From NCBI GenBank assembly GCA_044340485.1, contig JBIITN010000001.1:78846-142845 (forward strand): DNA of 64,000 nt, written 5' to 3'. This DNA comes from UBA2093 sp044340485. GTDB lineage: Bacteria; Actinomycetota; Acidimicrobiia; Acidimicrobiales; Ilumatobacteraceae. The notes under the pieces are model-generated. The model searched no databases and was not told the origin of the DNA. It saw only the letters and a program-made list of their open reading frames with translations. This document shows, piece by piece, positions 33,293 through 41,874 of this stretch. The position numbers were made by a program, and so were the translations under genes. The stretch's first letter is position 1. Every line of letters begins with the position of its first letter.

Positions 33293-35521
33293 TCACCCAG
33301 ATTCATTCAGTTTTTTCAGCGGCGCCCATGCCAACGCTAGGTGCTTAGTGCCATTGTCTTTGAAACGTACGGTGGCCTCGGCTTTGTCGCCACTGCCTCG
33401 CAATTCCAAAATGACGCCTTCTCCGAAAATGGAATGCTCAACGTCGTCCCCCACACGAAGATGTGCGAAATCATCAGCCGAATGACGTTCGCGCTGCGGA
33501 CGTACTTTTGCTGCGGCATCAACTGCACGCGACACGTACCGGTCGCGTCGCTCGCGAAATGCGGGAACCTCATCGTCATGCCACGATGACGACGAGCGAC
33601 CAAAGGAGCGTTCGCTATCGAACCCGGCATCGATATGGCCCTGCCGATCAAACAGCTCGGCGGGGACTTCCGACAAGAAACGTGATGGCGGGTTGTATTG
33701 GGTTTGTCCAAACAACATACGCTGCCAGGCGTGAGAGACAAATAGTTGCTCTCTTGCGCGTGTAATGCCCACATACGCAAGACGTCGCTCTTCTTCTAAT
33801 TCGTGCGGGTCGAGCAGCGCACGGTTGTGCGGGAACACGCCCTCTTCACATCCCACCAAAAACACCACCGGAAATTCAAGACCTTTTGCAGCGTGCAATG
33901 TCATGAGCACTACGCGATTGTCGCCATCGATATCGTCAGTGTCGGCAACCAGTGCAACTTGTTCGAGAAACTCATCAACAACAGTGAATTCTTCTGCTGC
34001 ACCAATGAGTTCGGAAATGTTCTCGAGTCGACCCGCGGATTCGATGGAATCTTCTTCTTCTAACGCCGTGATGTAGCCACTATTTTCCAATGCCACTTGC
34101 AAAATTGCGGCTGGCCCATCGCTTAACGAGTCATTCAATTCGGTGATCAGCGATACGAACGAGGAAACCCCTTTTGTTGCAGCACCACCGACTCCGGCTT
34201 CGGATGCGTGTTGCAGCGCGTCGAAAAAACTCACGCTGTGTGTTTTGGCGTAGACATCGATCTTGCCGAGACTCGTGTCGCCAATGCCGCGCTTGGGAAC
34301 GTTGATCACGCGCTTGATGCTGACCTCGTCGTGTGGGTTCACCGCACAGTTCAAATACGCCAATGCATCTTTAATTTCACGGCGATCATAAAACTTGGTG
34401 CCACCCACCACTTTGTACGGGATGCCATGACGCATGCACGCATCTTCCAGAATACGGCTTTGCGCATTTGCTCTGTAGAACACCGCCATCTCTCGCCACT
34501 GACGACCATCTGTTTCATGCAAGCTCTTAAGAGTTGAGGCGACAAATGTTGATTCGTCGTATTCGTCTTCTGCGTAATAGCGAACAATGCGATCACCACC
34601 ATCTTGAGAGGTCCACAAATCTTTTGGACGACGATCTCGGTTGTGCGCGATGACGGCATTGGCTGCGGACAAAATGGTTTGCGTACTGCGATAGTTCTGC
34701 GCAAGCACCACCACTGTGACATCAGGAAACGCTTTTTCAAAGTCGTTTATGTTGCGCATGTCGGCTCCGCGAAACCGGTACACACTTTGGTCGGTGTCGC
34801 CCACCACACACACGTTGTGATGCACTGCACCGAGCATCAACACAATTTTGTTTTGCGCGAGGTTGGTGTCTTGATATTCGTCGATGAGAACATGCTCGAA
34901 TCGTTGTTGATAGATCTCCAACACGTCGGGGCAGGTTTCAAAGAGTCGCACCACATTGACCAATAAGTCGTCGAAGTCCATTGCGCCAGCGCGCAAGAGA
35001 CGCTCTTGGTATTCGCGATACACCTCGGCATGTTTTTGATCTACAACTGACACCGCAGCGTCTGAAGCGCGTTGCCATGTAAGTAATTCGTTTTTCCACA
35101 ACGAGATGCGGCTTTGTGCTGCATTTGATGGGAACTTGCGCGGATCAAGACCCATGTCGCGAATGACATATCCGACGAGGCGCTTACTGTCTTGTGAATC
35201 GTAAATGGTGAAGGTTTTCGGATAGCCAAGGCGATCGGCATGCGAGCGCAAAATACGCACACACGCCTTGTGAAACGTGCTCACCCACATTTGTTGTGCA
35301 ACCGGACCTACGAGGTCGGCCACACGATGTCGCATTTCGTCGGCGGCTTTATTAGTGAAGGTGATGGCAAGAATCTTCATGGGGTGAACACCCGATGAGA
35401 TCAACCACGCAACGCGCTGTGTGAGAACGCGTGTTTTGCCGGAACCTGCTCCCGCGACAACAAGAAGCGGCCCACCAAGATGATGAACCGCTTCGTGTTG
35501 ATCGGGATTGAGATCTGTCAT
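33293..35521 (-). CDS. pcrA: ATP-dependent DNA helicase, UvrD/PcrA type
   Basis: 742 aa, superfamily 1A. Motif I GAGSGKTRVLTQR, Ia ITFTNKAADEM, II IDEYQDTN, III VGDTDQSVYRFRGA, IV QNYRSTQ, V VVLMTLHAAKGLEFP and VI YVGITRAREQL are all present. The C-terminal 60 residues form a Tudor-like module (LRVGDDVEHSIFGEGVI) as in PcrA proteins, which contacts RNA polymerase. It unwinds DNA in repair and at stalled replication or transcription. Stands alone. Confidence 0.97.
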   Translation of the reverse strand: MTDLNPDQHEAVHHLGGPLLVVAGAGSGKTRVLTQRVAWLISSGVHPMKILAITFTNKAADEMRHRVADLVGPVAQQMWVSTFHKACVRILRSHADRLGYPKTFTIYDSQDSKRLVGYVIRDMGLDPRKFPSNAAQSRISLWKNELLTWQRASDAAVSVVDQKHAEVYREYQERLLRAGAMDFDDLLVNVVRLFETCPDVLEIYQQRFEHVLIDEYQDTNLAQNKIVLMLGAVHHNVCVVGDTDQSVYRFRGADMRNINDFEKAFPDVTVVVLAQNYRSTQTILSAANAVIAHNRDRRPKDLWTSQDGGDRIVRYYAEDEYDESTFVASTLKSLHETDGRQWREMAVFYRANAQSRILEDACMRHGIPYKVVGGTKFYDRREIKDALAYLNCAVNPHDEVSIKRVINVPKRGIGDTSLGKIDVYAKTHSVSFFDALQHASEAGVGGAATKGVSSFVSLITELNDSLSDGPAAILQVALENSGYITALEEEDSIESAGRLENISELIGAAEEFTVVDEFLEQVALVADTDDIDGDNRVVLMTLHAAKGLEFPVVFLVGCEEGVFPHNRALLDPHELEEERRLAYVGITRAREQLFVSHAWQRMLFGQTQYNPPSRFLSEVPAELFDRQGHIDAGFDSERSFGRSSSSWHDDEVPAFRERRDRYVSRAVDAAAKVRPQRERHSADDFAHLRVGDDVEHSIFGEGVILELRGSGDKAEATVRFKDNGTKHLALAWAPLKKLNESG

Positions 35522-35602
35522 GACCTAGCCAGTGTAGAACTGGACAGTGTCACAACAAGTTATGTAACGCTGTGTATGCGTTGTGGACTATTCGCGTCAG
35601 CG

Positions 35603-36844
35603 TTAAGGGCGTGGCCGACGTGCAAGCACGCGCACTGGCAACTTGCGTGGTCCGCGCACCTGACCGATACTCCACTTTGTCTGCTCGCCTTGAGCAAATT
35701 CAAAGTCGGGGAAACGCTGCAAGAACACACGTGTTGCCACGTTCATCTCGAGACGTGCGAGGTTTGATCCGAGACAACGGTGAATACCAAGACCAAATGC
35801 TGCGTGACGGTTTTCCTCGCGGTCGATGATCACCTTGTCGGCATCTTCGAATACTTCAGGGTCACGGTTTGCTGCAGGGAACGGCAACAATACCCAGTCG
35901 TCTTTTTGCATCGGACAACCGTGGAAATCATGATCATCTTTCACCATGCGCGCCATCGTGACAGGCGCATACGCACGAAGGAATTCCTCGGTTGCACTTG
36001 GAACGAGATCGGGATTGTCGACAAGACGACCGCGATCGATGGGATGACCAGCCAAGTGCCACAACGATGAACCGATACCGGACCACGTGGTGTCGATACC
36101 CGCAATGAGAATCAACACGATGGTGCCGCGCACATGCTCGTCTTGCAATTTGTTCCCCATGATTTCTGCGTTCATGAGGTACGTGGTGAGGTCGTCACGT
36201 GGATTGTCTTTGTGATCTTGAATTTGCCTGTCGAGATATTCGTTGAATGATTCGAAAGCAGCCTGACGAGCCTCTGGGGATTCGTTGACGGCTTCGAGCA
36301 CGAGGTGCACAAAGCCTCGGAATTTGTCGGCATCTTCCAGAGGGAATCCCAACATTCGCGCGATGACCTGAACGGGAATGTGCTGTGCGTAATCGACAGC
36401 TGCGTCGATGAATTCGCGATCACCCATTGCATCAATGAGGTCATGACAAATTTTCTCAACTTCTTTTTCCCACGGTTCAATCATCTTTGGCGCGAACGCT
36501 GGAAGAAGAAGGCGACGTGCTTCTTGGTGGAACGGTGGATCACTAGTGATCGGAGGCGCTGCACCAATTGGTGCTGGCAGTGGAGGGATCGGTGCATCAT
36601 CTGGTTTCACAGTTGACACAACAACGGCGCGACTGGTGAAATGATCGGTGTCGTATGCAATCTCTCGCACGTGCTCGTGAGTCATTGGCAACCATGTGCC
36701 GCCGAAGCGCTCGGTGTGTGCCACTGGGCACTTCTTTGCATTGAGAAGGTCATCCCAGATCTCGTGAATGCGCTCGTTGTATTCCGGATCGGTGTGATCG
36801 AAATCGTTTTGCCAGTCAGTTACTGGACCATAAATCGAACCCAT
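35603..36844 (-). CDS. Cytochrome P450
   Basis: 413 aa. The I-helix oxygen-binding segment is LIAGIDTTWS, the ExxR motif lies in ATEEFLRAYAPV, and the heme loop FGLGIHRCLGSNLAR puts the thiolate ligand at Cys357. The N-terminus lacks a membrane anchor, typical for soluble bacterial P450s. The electron donor is likely the ferredoxin encoded 2 nt upstream. Sequence features (PITSDPPFHQEARRLLLPAF) resemble actinobacterial P450s acting on sterols, terpenes or fatty compounds; the substrate is not known. Palindromic operator candidates lie before the ferredoxin gene. Confidence 0.95.
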   Translation of the reverse strand: MGSIYGPVTDWQNDFDHTDPEYNERIHEIWDDLLNAKKCPVAHTERFGGTWLPMTHEHVREIAYDTDHFTSRAVVVSTVKPDDAPIPPLPAPIGAAPPITSDPPFHQEARRLLLPAFAPKMIEPWEKEVEKICHDLIDAMGDREFIDAAVDYAQHIPVQVIARMLGFPLEDADKFRGFVHLVLEAVNESPEARQAAFESFNEYLDRQIQDHKDNPRDDLTTYLMNAEIMGNKLQDEHVRGTIVLILIAGIDTTWSGIGSSLWHLAGHPIDRGRLVDNPDLVPSATEEFLRAYAPVTMARMVKDDHDFHGCPMQKDDWVLLPFPAANRDPEVFEDADKVIIDREENRHAAFGLGIHRCLGSNLARLEMNVATRVFLQRFPDFEFAQGEQTKWSIGQVRGPRKLPVRVLARRPRP

Positions 36845-36846
36845 GG

Positions 36847-37044
36847 TCAGTCCTCCGTTATTTCAATTGCGAACTCGGGGCAGTTCTTCATTGCAAGTCG
36901 CGCCTTGTCTTCGAGACCGGCAGGAACCACGCCGTCGTTCAACTCGAAGGCATTGCCTAAGTCGTCGACGTCGAACAGCTCGGGCGCCAACGAATAGCAC
37001 CGGTTGTGTCCCTGACACTTCTCTTTGATGACACGTACTCGCAT
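36847..37044 (-). CDS. P450-associated ferredoxin with CxxHxxC cluster motif
   Basis: 65 aa. Ligands are C10-xx-H13-xx-C16 and C55-P, the actinobacterial CxxHxxC(x)nCP ferredoxin type. In mycobacteria such ferredoxins bind a [3Fe-4S] or [4Fe-4S] cluster with a variable central residue, here His, and reduce the neighbouring P450. Tight spacing to the P450 start codon (2 nt) shows co-expression. The ATG at 37044 is preceded by a G-rich stretch. Whether the His ligates iron is open. Confidence 0.92.
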   Translation of the reverse strand: MRVRVIKEKCQGHNRCYSLAPELFDVDDLGNAFELNDGVVPAGLEDKARLAMKNCPEFAIEITED

Positions 37045-37056
37045 GCCCCCATCGTA

Positions 37057-37070
37057 TTACCAATTGGTAA
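37057..37070. promoter_or_regulatory. Perfect palindrome TTACCAATTGGTAA, candidate operator
   Basis: A 14-bp perfect palindrome 13 nt upstream of the ferredoxin ATG, within the 70-nt divergent region between the ferredoxin-P450 pair and yaaA. Its form and position suit a TetR-type repressor site. No regulator gene is adjacent. Confidence 0.5.
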
Positions 37071-37091
37071 GGCTAAAAACATTAAGAGATA

Positions 37092-37110
37092 CCAATCAGT
37101 AATACATTGG
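37092..37110. promoter_or_regulatory. Second, imperfect CCAAT/ATTGG inverted repeat
   Basis: CCAAT-N9-ATTGG ends 4 nt before the yaaA ATG. It shares the CCAAT half with the palindrome at 37057, and TACCAATcaGTAA at 37090-37102 resembles it with two changes. It may be a second site for the same regulator. Confidence 0.35.
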
Positions 37111-37114
37111 AACA

Positions 37115-37849
37115 ATGGGAAGCCCCAACGTCATCATCCTGCTCCCCCCGTCTGAAGGAAAGGCCATAGGCGGCACGCCAAAGTCCAAATGGTCGACGCA
37201 ATCGGGCACTTTTGGGAAGGCATTGAACGGGCCGCGAAAAGAAGTGGTGGCGGCCCTTGCCACGACAAAAGGCGGTGGGAAAGCACTCCTCGGGGTGCAG
37301 GGCACATTGCTAACACGGGCACAAGAAGCAAACCTTCATCTCGTGGGCGCACCGACCTTGCCGGCCTGGCAGCGCTACACGGGCGTGGTGTGGGACCACC
37401 TAGATCTCGCGAGTCTCACGGCTACGCAACGAACACGTGCGATGGCCTCTGTTGTGGTGGTGTCGGGATTACATGGTCTTGTGGCAGCAGGCGACCAGAT
37501 CCCCGACTATCGACTGAAAATGGGAGCACGCCTATCGCCAATGGGAACACTTGCGAACTGGTGGCGCGAGCCGTTGACACAGGCGTTACTCACCTACGCA
37601 CAGAAAGCCGTGGTTATTGATCTGTTGCCAAACGAACATCGCGCCGCAATTGATTGGTCACAACTACCACAGACACTTCGAGTTGATCTGGTGACAAAGT
37701 CGGGTGGACGCATGGGCGGACACAACGCGAAAGCTGCAAAAGGACTCCTTGCACGCCACATCATCACCGCAGGTTCAACGCCAGCAAAAGCGCGAGACGC
37801 TCTCTCAACATTTCGACACCCCGAGTTTTCTGCAAAGGTTGCATCATGA
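37115..37849 (+). CDS. yaaA: YaaA-family protein (DUF328)
   Basis: 244 aa. The N-terminal VIILLPPSEGK is the family signature, with YTGVVWDHLDLASL and RLKMGARL in the middle and a C-terminal GHNAKAAKGLLARH. In E. coli YaaA limits intracellular iron and protects DNA under peroxide stress. It overlaps the SDR gene by 4 nt (ATGA), so the two are co-translated. It is divergent from the ferredoxin-P450 pair, with shared palindromic sites between. Function here is by family only. Confidence 0.88.
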   Translation: MGSPNVIILLPPSEGKAIGGTPKSKWSTQSGTFGKALNGPRKEVVAALATTKGGGKALLGVQGTLLTRAQEANLHLVGAPTLPAWQRYTGVVWDHLDLASLTATQRTRAMASVVVVSGLHGLVAAGDQIPDYRLKMGARLSPMGTLANWWREPLTQALLTYAQKAVVIDLLPNEHRAAIDWSQLPQTLRVDLVTKSGGRMGGHNAKAAKGLLARHIITAGSTPAKARDALSTFRHPEFSAKVAS

Positions 37850-38622
37850 GCAGTAAAGACATCTTTGACCTGAGCGGAAAAACCGCGATCATCACCGGCG
37901 GTAGCCGAGGCCTTGGCCGCGAGATGGCTCTTGCATTTGCCGAACACGGAGCAAACGTGATCATTGCAAGTCGCAAGTTAGAAAACTGTGAAGTGGTGGC
38001 CGAAGAAGTGCGCAAGCGCGGCACCAAAGCAATGGCTATTGCATATCACGCAGCATCATGGGACGACGCCGCACGACTAGCCGACGAATCAATCAGCAAA
38101 TTCGGACGTGTCGACATTTTGGTGAACAACGCTGGCATGTCGCCGTTGTATCCATCCGTGACTGAAATCTCCGAAGAGTTGTACGACAAAGTTCTTGGCG
38201 TCAACCTAAAAGGACCATTTCGTTTGTCCGCGTTAATCGGAACTCACATGAGCACGCCTGACGCATCAGGAAAGATTCATGGCGGAGCAATTCTCAATGT
38301 GTCATCTATTGCGAGCCAACGACCCACGAAAAGTGAAATCATTTATGGTGCTGCAAAAGCTGGCGTCAATAATTTGACAGTGGGACTAGCAAATACATTT
38401 GCGCCACATGTGCGTGTGAACTGTTTGGTGCCGGGACCATTTCTGACCGACATCTCGAAAGCGTGGGACATGGAGCAGTTCAAGGCCCTCGCAAAAGGTT
38501 CATACATGCTGCAGCGTGGTGGAGAACCACACGAAATTGTTGGTGCCGCCTTGTATTTCGTGAGCGATGCAAGCAGCTACACCACTGGCACATTGCTCAA
38601 CATTGATGGTGGGCCCAAATAA
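37846..38622 (+). CDS. Short-chain dehydrogenase/reductase
   Basis: 258 aa, classical SDR. Cofactor site TGGSRGLG, NNAG motif VNNAGMSP, catalytic Ser in LNVSSIAS and Tyr-x3-Lys in YGAAKAGV are all intact; the tail TTGTLLNIDGGPK is typical. A basic residue after the glycine motif (SRK) suggests NADP preference. The gene overlaps yaaA and is followed by a convergent dienelactone hydrolase. Substrate unknown; the neighbouring P450 and hydrolase suggest catabolism of lipid-like or cyclic compounds. Confidence 0.93.
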   Translation: MSSKDIFDLSGKTAIITGGSRGLGREMALAFAEHGANVIIASRKLENCEVVAEEVRKRGTKAMAIAYHAASWDDAARLADESISKFGRVDILVNNAGMSPLYPSVTEISEELYDKVLGVNLKGPFRLSALIGTHMSTPDASGKIHGGAILNVSSIASQRPTKSEIIYGAAKAGVNNLTVGLANTFAPHVRVNCLVPGPFLTDISKAWDMEQFKALAKGSYMLQRGGEPHEIVGAALYFVSDASSYTTGTLLNIDGGPK

Positions 38623-38653
38623 ATCCCGCTGAGCGGCGAGATGAGGTACGTCG

Positions 38654-39415
38654 TTACTTCAGTTTTTGTTGAAAAAATGAAATCACGCGTTCCACACTGG
38701 CGTCATCACGTTGTTCGGTCAGCACACTGTGATCTTTTTTGTGTTGAGACGGAATCTCCACCGCAATAAATGCATCACCCAACAACTCCCGAAGTGACGC
38801 AAACCTGTCACCCACCAGTTTGTCATCGGCAAATTTCAACCCGAGAACTTCGCAACCCTGACGGGCGCGCTCTGCCACAACAACAGCGTCGTCTGGTGAC
38901 AAACCAAGGTCAGCGCCGCGAGATGAGCCGACGGCAAATGGCAACGACGGCTGTGCAAGAACGGGCGCAACCATGATGTCGTCAACCATCATCCCGAGCG
39001 CAAAGCCGCCGCTAAAGCACATTCCGACTGCACCCACACCTTTGCCGCCAATTTCGTCGTGTGCTGTTCGTGCAAGTGCACGCAACCAGGACACAATCGG
39101 CGATGTCTTCTTCATGGCCATGGTGGTGAACTCGCGTGCGATGCACACCTTGGCCATCGACGACATCAAATACTTCTGTGACACCATTTGACCAGGAGTG
39201 CCCACCAGATCGGGAAGAAACACTGTGAAACCAGCGTTCACTGTGTCTTGTGCAAATCGCAACACTGTCGGTGTGATGCCAGGTATTTCATGCACCACAA
39301 TGACAGCGGGACCAGTTCCACGTCGATACACATCGCGCGTGATGTTTGCACTGGTGAATGATGCTTTTGTCCAACCATCCAATGCAGCTGCGTGACGTTC
39401 GCGAGATGTCGACAT
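38654..39415 (-). CDS. Dienelactone hydrolase-family protein
   Basis: 253 aa alpha/beta hydrolase. The nucleophile elbow GMCFSGG has Cys in place of Ser, the hallmark of dienelactone hydrolases. A candidate Asp lies in FADDKLVGDRF and the His in DHSVLTEQR. The family hydrolyses dienelactones in aromatic degradation and related esters. It starts 7 nt downstream of the APH-like kinase gene and is probably in its operon. Confidence 0.85.
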   Translation of the reverse strand: MSTSRERHAAALDGWTKASFTSANITRDVYRRGTGPAVIVVHEIPGITPTVLRFAQDTVNAGFTVFLPDLVGTPGQMVSQKYLMSSMAKVCIAREFTTMAMKKTSPIVSWLRALARTAHDEIGGKGVGAVGMCFSGGFALGMMVDDIMVAPVLAQPSLPFAVGSSRGADLGLSPDDAVVVAERARQGCEVLGLKFADDKLVGDRFASLRELLGDAFIAVEIPSQHKKDHSVLTEQRDDASVERVISFFQQKLK

Positions 39416-39422
39416 AAACGCT

Positions 39423-40439
39423 CTAGTTCTTCTTCATCGTGGACAAAGCCATACGGGCAAGAGCATCGGTGCTTTCCTTTAGTGGCGTGGGGTCGTAATC
39501 CTGTTTGCCCATGGCACCGTGGATGTAACGCGCGTAGACACCTTCACTAATGACGGCAAGACGAAACGCACCAAATGCTTTGTAGTAGTTGATGTTTGAC
39601 ACATCAAAACCTGTCTTGTCTGCATAACGCGATACCAGTGCGTCGTATCCGGGGAAACCTGCAAGACCCGACGGATCGTTATGTCGCAGATTCTCGCCAG
39701 GCTCTGACCAATACACACCGATGTATCCAAGATCAGCGAGCGGATCACCAAGCGTGCACAACTCCCAGTCGAGAACAGCTGTAACGCGACCTTTCGTGAC
39801 ATCAGTGAGACAGTTTCCTAAGCGGTAGTCACCGTGTGCAATAGCTGTTGCTTGCTGCACGGGCATACTCGCCTTCAACAACTTTGCTACTTCTTCAATT
39901 TCGGGCAACTCGCGTGTCTTTGAGTTTTCCCACTGCGTTGTCCAGCGCTTCACTTGGCGCTCAACATATCCCTCACGTTTTGCGAGATCTCCCAAACCAA
40001 TGGCGTCAATATCTGCAGAGTGCAAGGCCGCGAGAACGTCGATGAGATCGAAAGCAACTTGTTCACGAAGATTTTCTGGCACTGCGGCACCGCGTTCTTG
40101 TGAGTCGAGAACAATGCCATCGACATACGCCATGACATAAAAAGGTGCACCGTTCACGTCGTCGTCGGTGCACACACCGAGTGTTCGTGGCACGGGAACA
40201 TTGGTCTTGCCAACTGCTGAAATAATGCGGTGCTCACGAGCCATGTCGTGTGCTGTTGCAAGCACATGGCCAAGCGGTGGGCGACGCAGTACGAAACGCG
40301 TGCCTTTGGAATCTGTCCCTAAGAACGTGAGGTTGCTGCGGCCACCAGCGATGAGTGTGTAGGTGTATGGCCCGTGCAGTTCTTCAACGTTGGCGTTCAA
40401 CCACGCTTCAACTTTTGCCTCATTGATTCCGTCATGCAT
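39423..40439 (-). CDS. Aminoglycoside phosphotransferase-family kinase (ACAD10-like type)
   Basis: 338 aa. The kinase-like fold has GGRSNLTFLG as the nucleotide loop, RRPPLGHVLATAHDM, the catalytic AHGDYRLGN loop and metal-binding VLDWELCTLGDPLADLG. This group, common in actinobacteria next to acyl-CoA dehydrogenases, is thought to phosphorylate hydroxyacyl-CoA or other small substrates rather than antibiotics. The neighbouring dienelactone hydrolase and SDR genes agree with a catabolic role. Antibiotic resistance is not indicated. Confidence 0.9.
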   Translation of the reverse strand: MHDGINEAKVEAWLNANVEELHGPYTYTLIAGGRSNLTFLGTDSKGTRFVLRRPPLGHVLATAHDMAREHRIISAVGKTNVPVPRTLGVCTDDDVNGAPFYVMAYVDGIVLDSQERGAAVPENLREQVAFDLIDVLAALHSADIDAIGLGDLAKREGYVERQVKRWTTQWENSKTRELPEIEEVAKLLKASMPVQQATAIAHGDYRLGNCLTDVTKGRVTAVLDWELCTLGDPLADLGYIGVYWSEPGENLRHNDPSGLAGFPGYDALVSRYADKTGFDVSNINYYKAFGAFRLAVISEGVYARYIHGAMGKQDYDPTPLKESTDALARMALSTMKKN

Positions 40440-40469
40440 GCGCTCAACGGTAGTTGGTATCTGACGTGA

Positions 40470-41591
40470 TTAACGTGGTCGCCCGACGCCAACCACCTTG
40501 TACCAACTCACAGGGCTGATTTTCACCACATCACCTGTTTGTGGAGCATGCACCATGCGTCCACCACCTAAGTAAATGCCCACGTGGTGAATGGGATTAC
40601 CGGTGAAAATGAGATCTCCAGGAGCCGCTGCTTCTTTCGGAATACGCGGTAATGCGTAGTACTGCGCGCGTGAATTGCGTGGCAGTCCAACCCCCGCACC
40701 GCCCCACGCGTGCGTCGTAAGACCCGAGCAGTCAAAACCAACACCGGGTTTGCTCATCGCGTATTTATATGGGGTACCCAATTGCTTCAACGCGATACTG
40801 ATTGCAGTCTGTGCGCGCGCCGAGACTTTCGGCAAGTTGGAGTACTTCTGTTGCGTCGACTGATACTGATTAGCAACACGCTTTGAATCTTCAAACGCCA
40901 CCTGTTCGCGACGTTGCTGTTCGGCTCGCAATAAGTCGGCTAGTTCACCCTGTGCACTGTTTCGTCGCGACTCGTATTGCAGAGCAAGCAACTCGACATC
41001 GCTCTGGCGTGACAACACGGTTTCCGCGAGTTTCTCAGCTTCTGATTCTTTTTTCTCCAACGCTTGGCGTTGCTTATTCAATTTGTATGCAAGCGCATCG
41101 AGCTGGTCGGTTGTTAGTGCACCAGTGTTGAGAGCAATTGATGTCATCTCTTCACGCTGCAATGCATCTTGCACACTCCCGGTGGTAGTGAGCAAGTTTG
41201 TGAGCGTGCTGTTACGACCACCATTCATAAAACGACTCAGCGCGGCTTGATACAACGTGCCGCGCATTTGTGAGATCTCTTGTTCGGTCTCGCTCAACTC
41301 GGCGCGCGCCTGCTGCACCTCAAGCCCGAGTTCTTCTTGCAACGCAATTGCTTCGACGTAATCCTCGCCCAAGGCGTCCATGCGTTCAGTGAGGCGCTCG
41401 AGTTCATCAGCTAAAGCTGCTACCTCGCGACGCTTCGAGTCAGATCCGGTTGCAGTTGCGGTGCCCGAAGGAAACGCCACCACGGTGACGCCAATAGCCA
41501 CGGCCAGTGACGTTCCCAAAAAGATTCGAGAGCGAGACTGTGGCCGCGAACGACGCTGAAAGCGCTGAACCAGACTGCGTACCGAGTTCAT
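40470..41591 (-). CDS. Secreted NlpC/P60 peptidoglycan hydrolase with coiled coil (RipA-like)
   Basis: 373 aa from the ATG at 41591. A signal/anchor helix (IFLGTSLAVAIGVTVVAFPSG) is followed by a long coiled-coil region (about 45-240, EVAALADELERLTERM and so on) and a C-terminal NlpC/P60 domain with Cys in GVGFDCSGLTTHAWGG and His in HHVGIYLGGGRMVHAPQ. This layout matches actinobacterial RipA/RipC-type D,L-endopeptidases that split the peptidoglycan between daughter cells, probably controlled by FtsX-like contact with the coiled coil. Confidence 0.92.
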   Translation of the reverse strand: MNSVRSLVQRFQRRSRPQSRSRIFLGTSLAVAIGVTVVAFPSGTATATGSDSKRREVAALADELERLTERMDALGEDYVEAIALQEELGLEVQQARAELSETEQEISQMRGTLYQAALSRFMNGGRNSTLTNLLTTTGSVQDALQREEMTSIALNTGALTTDQLDALAYKLNKQRQALEKKESEAEKLAETVLSRQSDVELLALQYESRRNSAQGELADLLRAEQQRREQVAFEDSKRVANQYQSTQQKYSNLPKVSARAQTAISIALKQLGTPYKYAMSKPGVGFDCSGLTTHAWGGAGVGLPRNSRAQYYALPRIPKEAAAPGDLIFTGNPIHHVGIYLGGGRMVHAPQTGDVVKISPVSWYKVVGVGRPR

Positions 41592-41671
41592 GACCTCTAC
41601 AGGGTACTGCCAGACCACGGTCGATTTCCGTCGCCCATTTTCCGCCTAAAATCGCACTGTTTCGGGGTTTT

Positions 41672-41863
41672 ATGGCCGATGTATTGATGGAACATCTCCC
41701 GCCGTCGGGATGGGGCGACGTCGCACGCAAGTCCGACCTCGACGTGCGTTTCGATTTTCTCGATCAAAATATTCGCGGTCTTCAACATGCAATGTGGGCG
41801 CTTGCTTCACTCATGAGCGCGTGCTTTATCGCCACCTTCACAATTCTTGCTACTCAGTTATAA
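41672..41863 (+). CDS. Small membrane protein, conserved actinobacterial 'LPPxGW' type
   Basis: 63 aa. MEHLPPSGWGDVARKSDL is followed by a short helical region and one membrane segment (MWALASLMSACFIATFTIL). Actinobacteria often encode short proteins with LPPVGWADVATKRDL, a coiled coil and a C-terminal membrane helix; this is a short form. The preceding in-frame codons (KIALFRGF) resemble that family's earlier part, so a non-canonical upstream start is possible. Function unknown. Confidence 0.6.
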   Translation: MADVLMEHLPPSGWGDVARKSDLDVRFDFLDQNIRGLQHAMWALASLMSACFIATFTILATQL

Positions 41864-41874
41864 ATAGCGAACGA

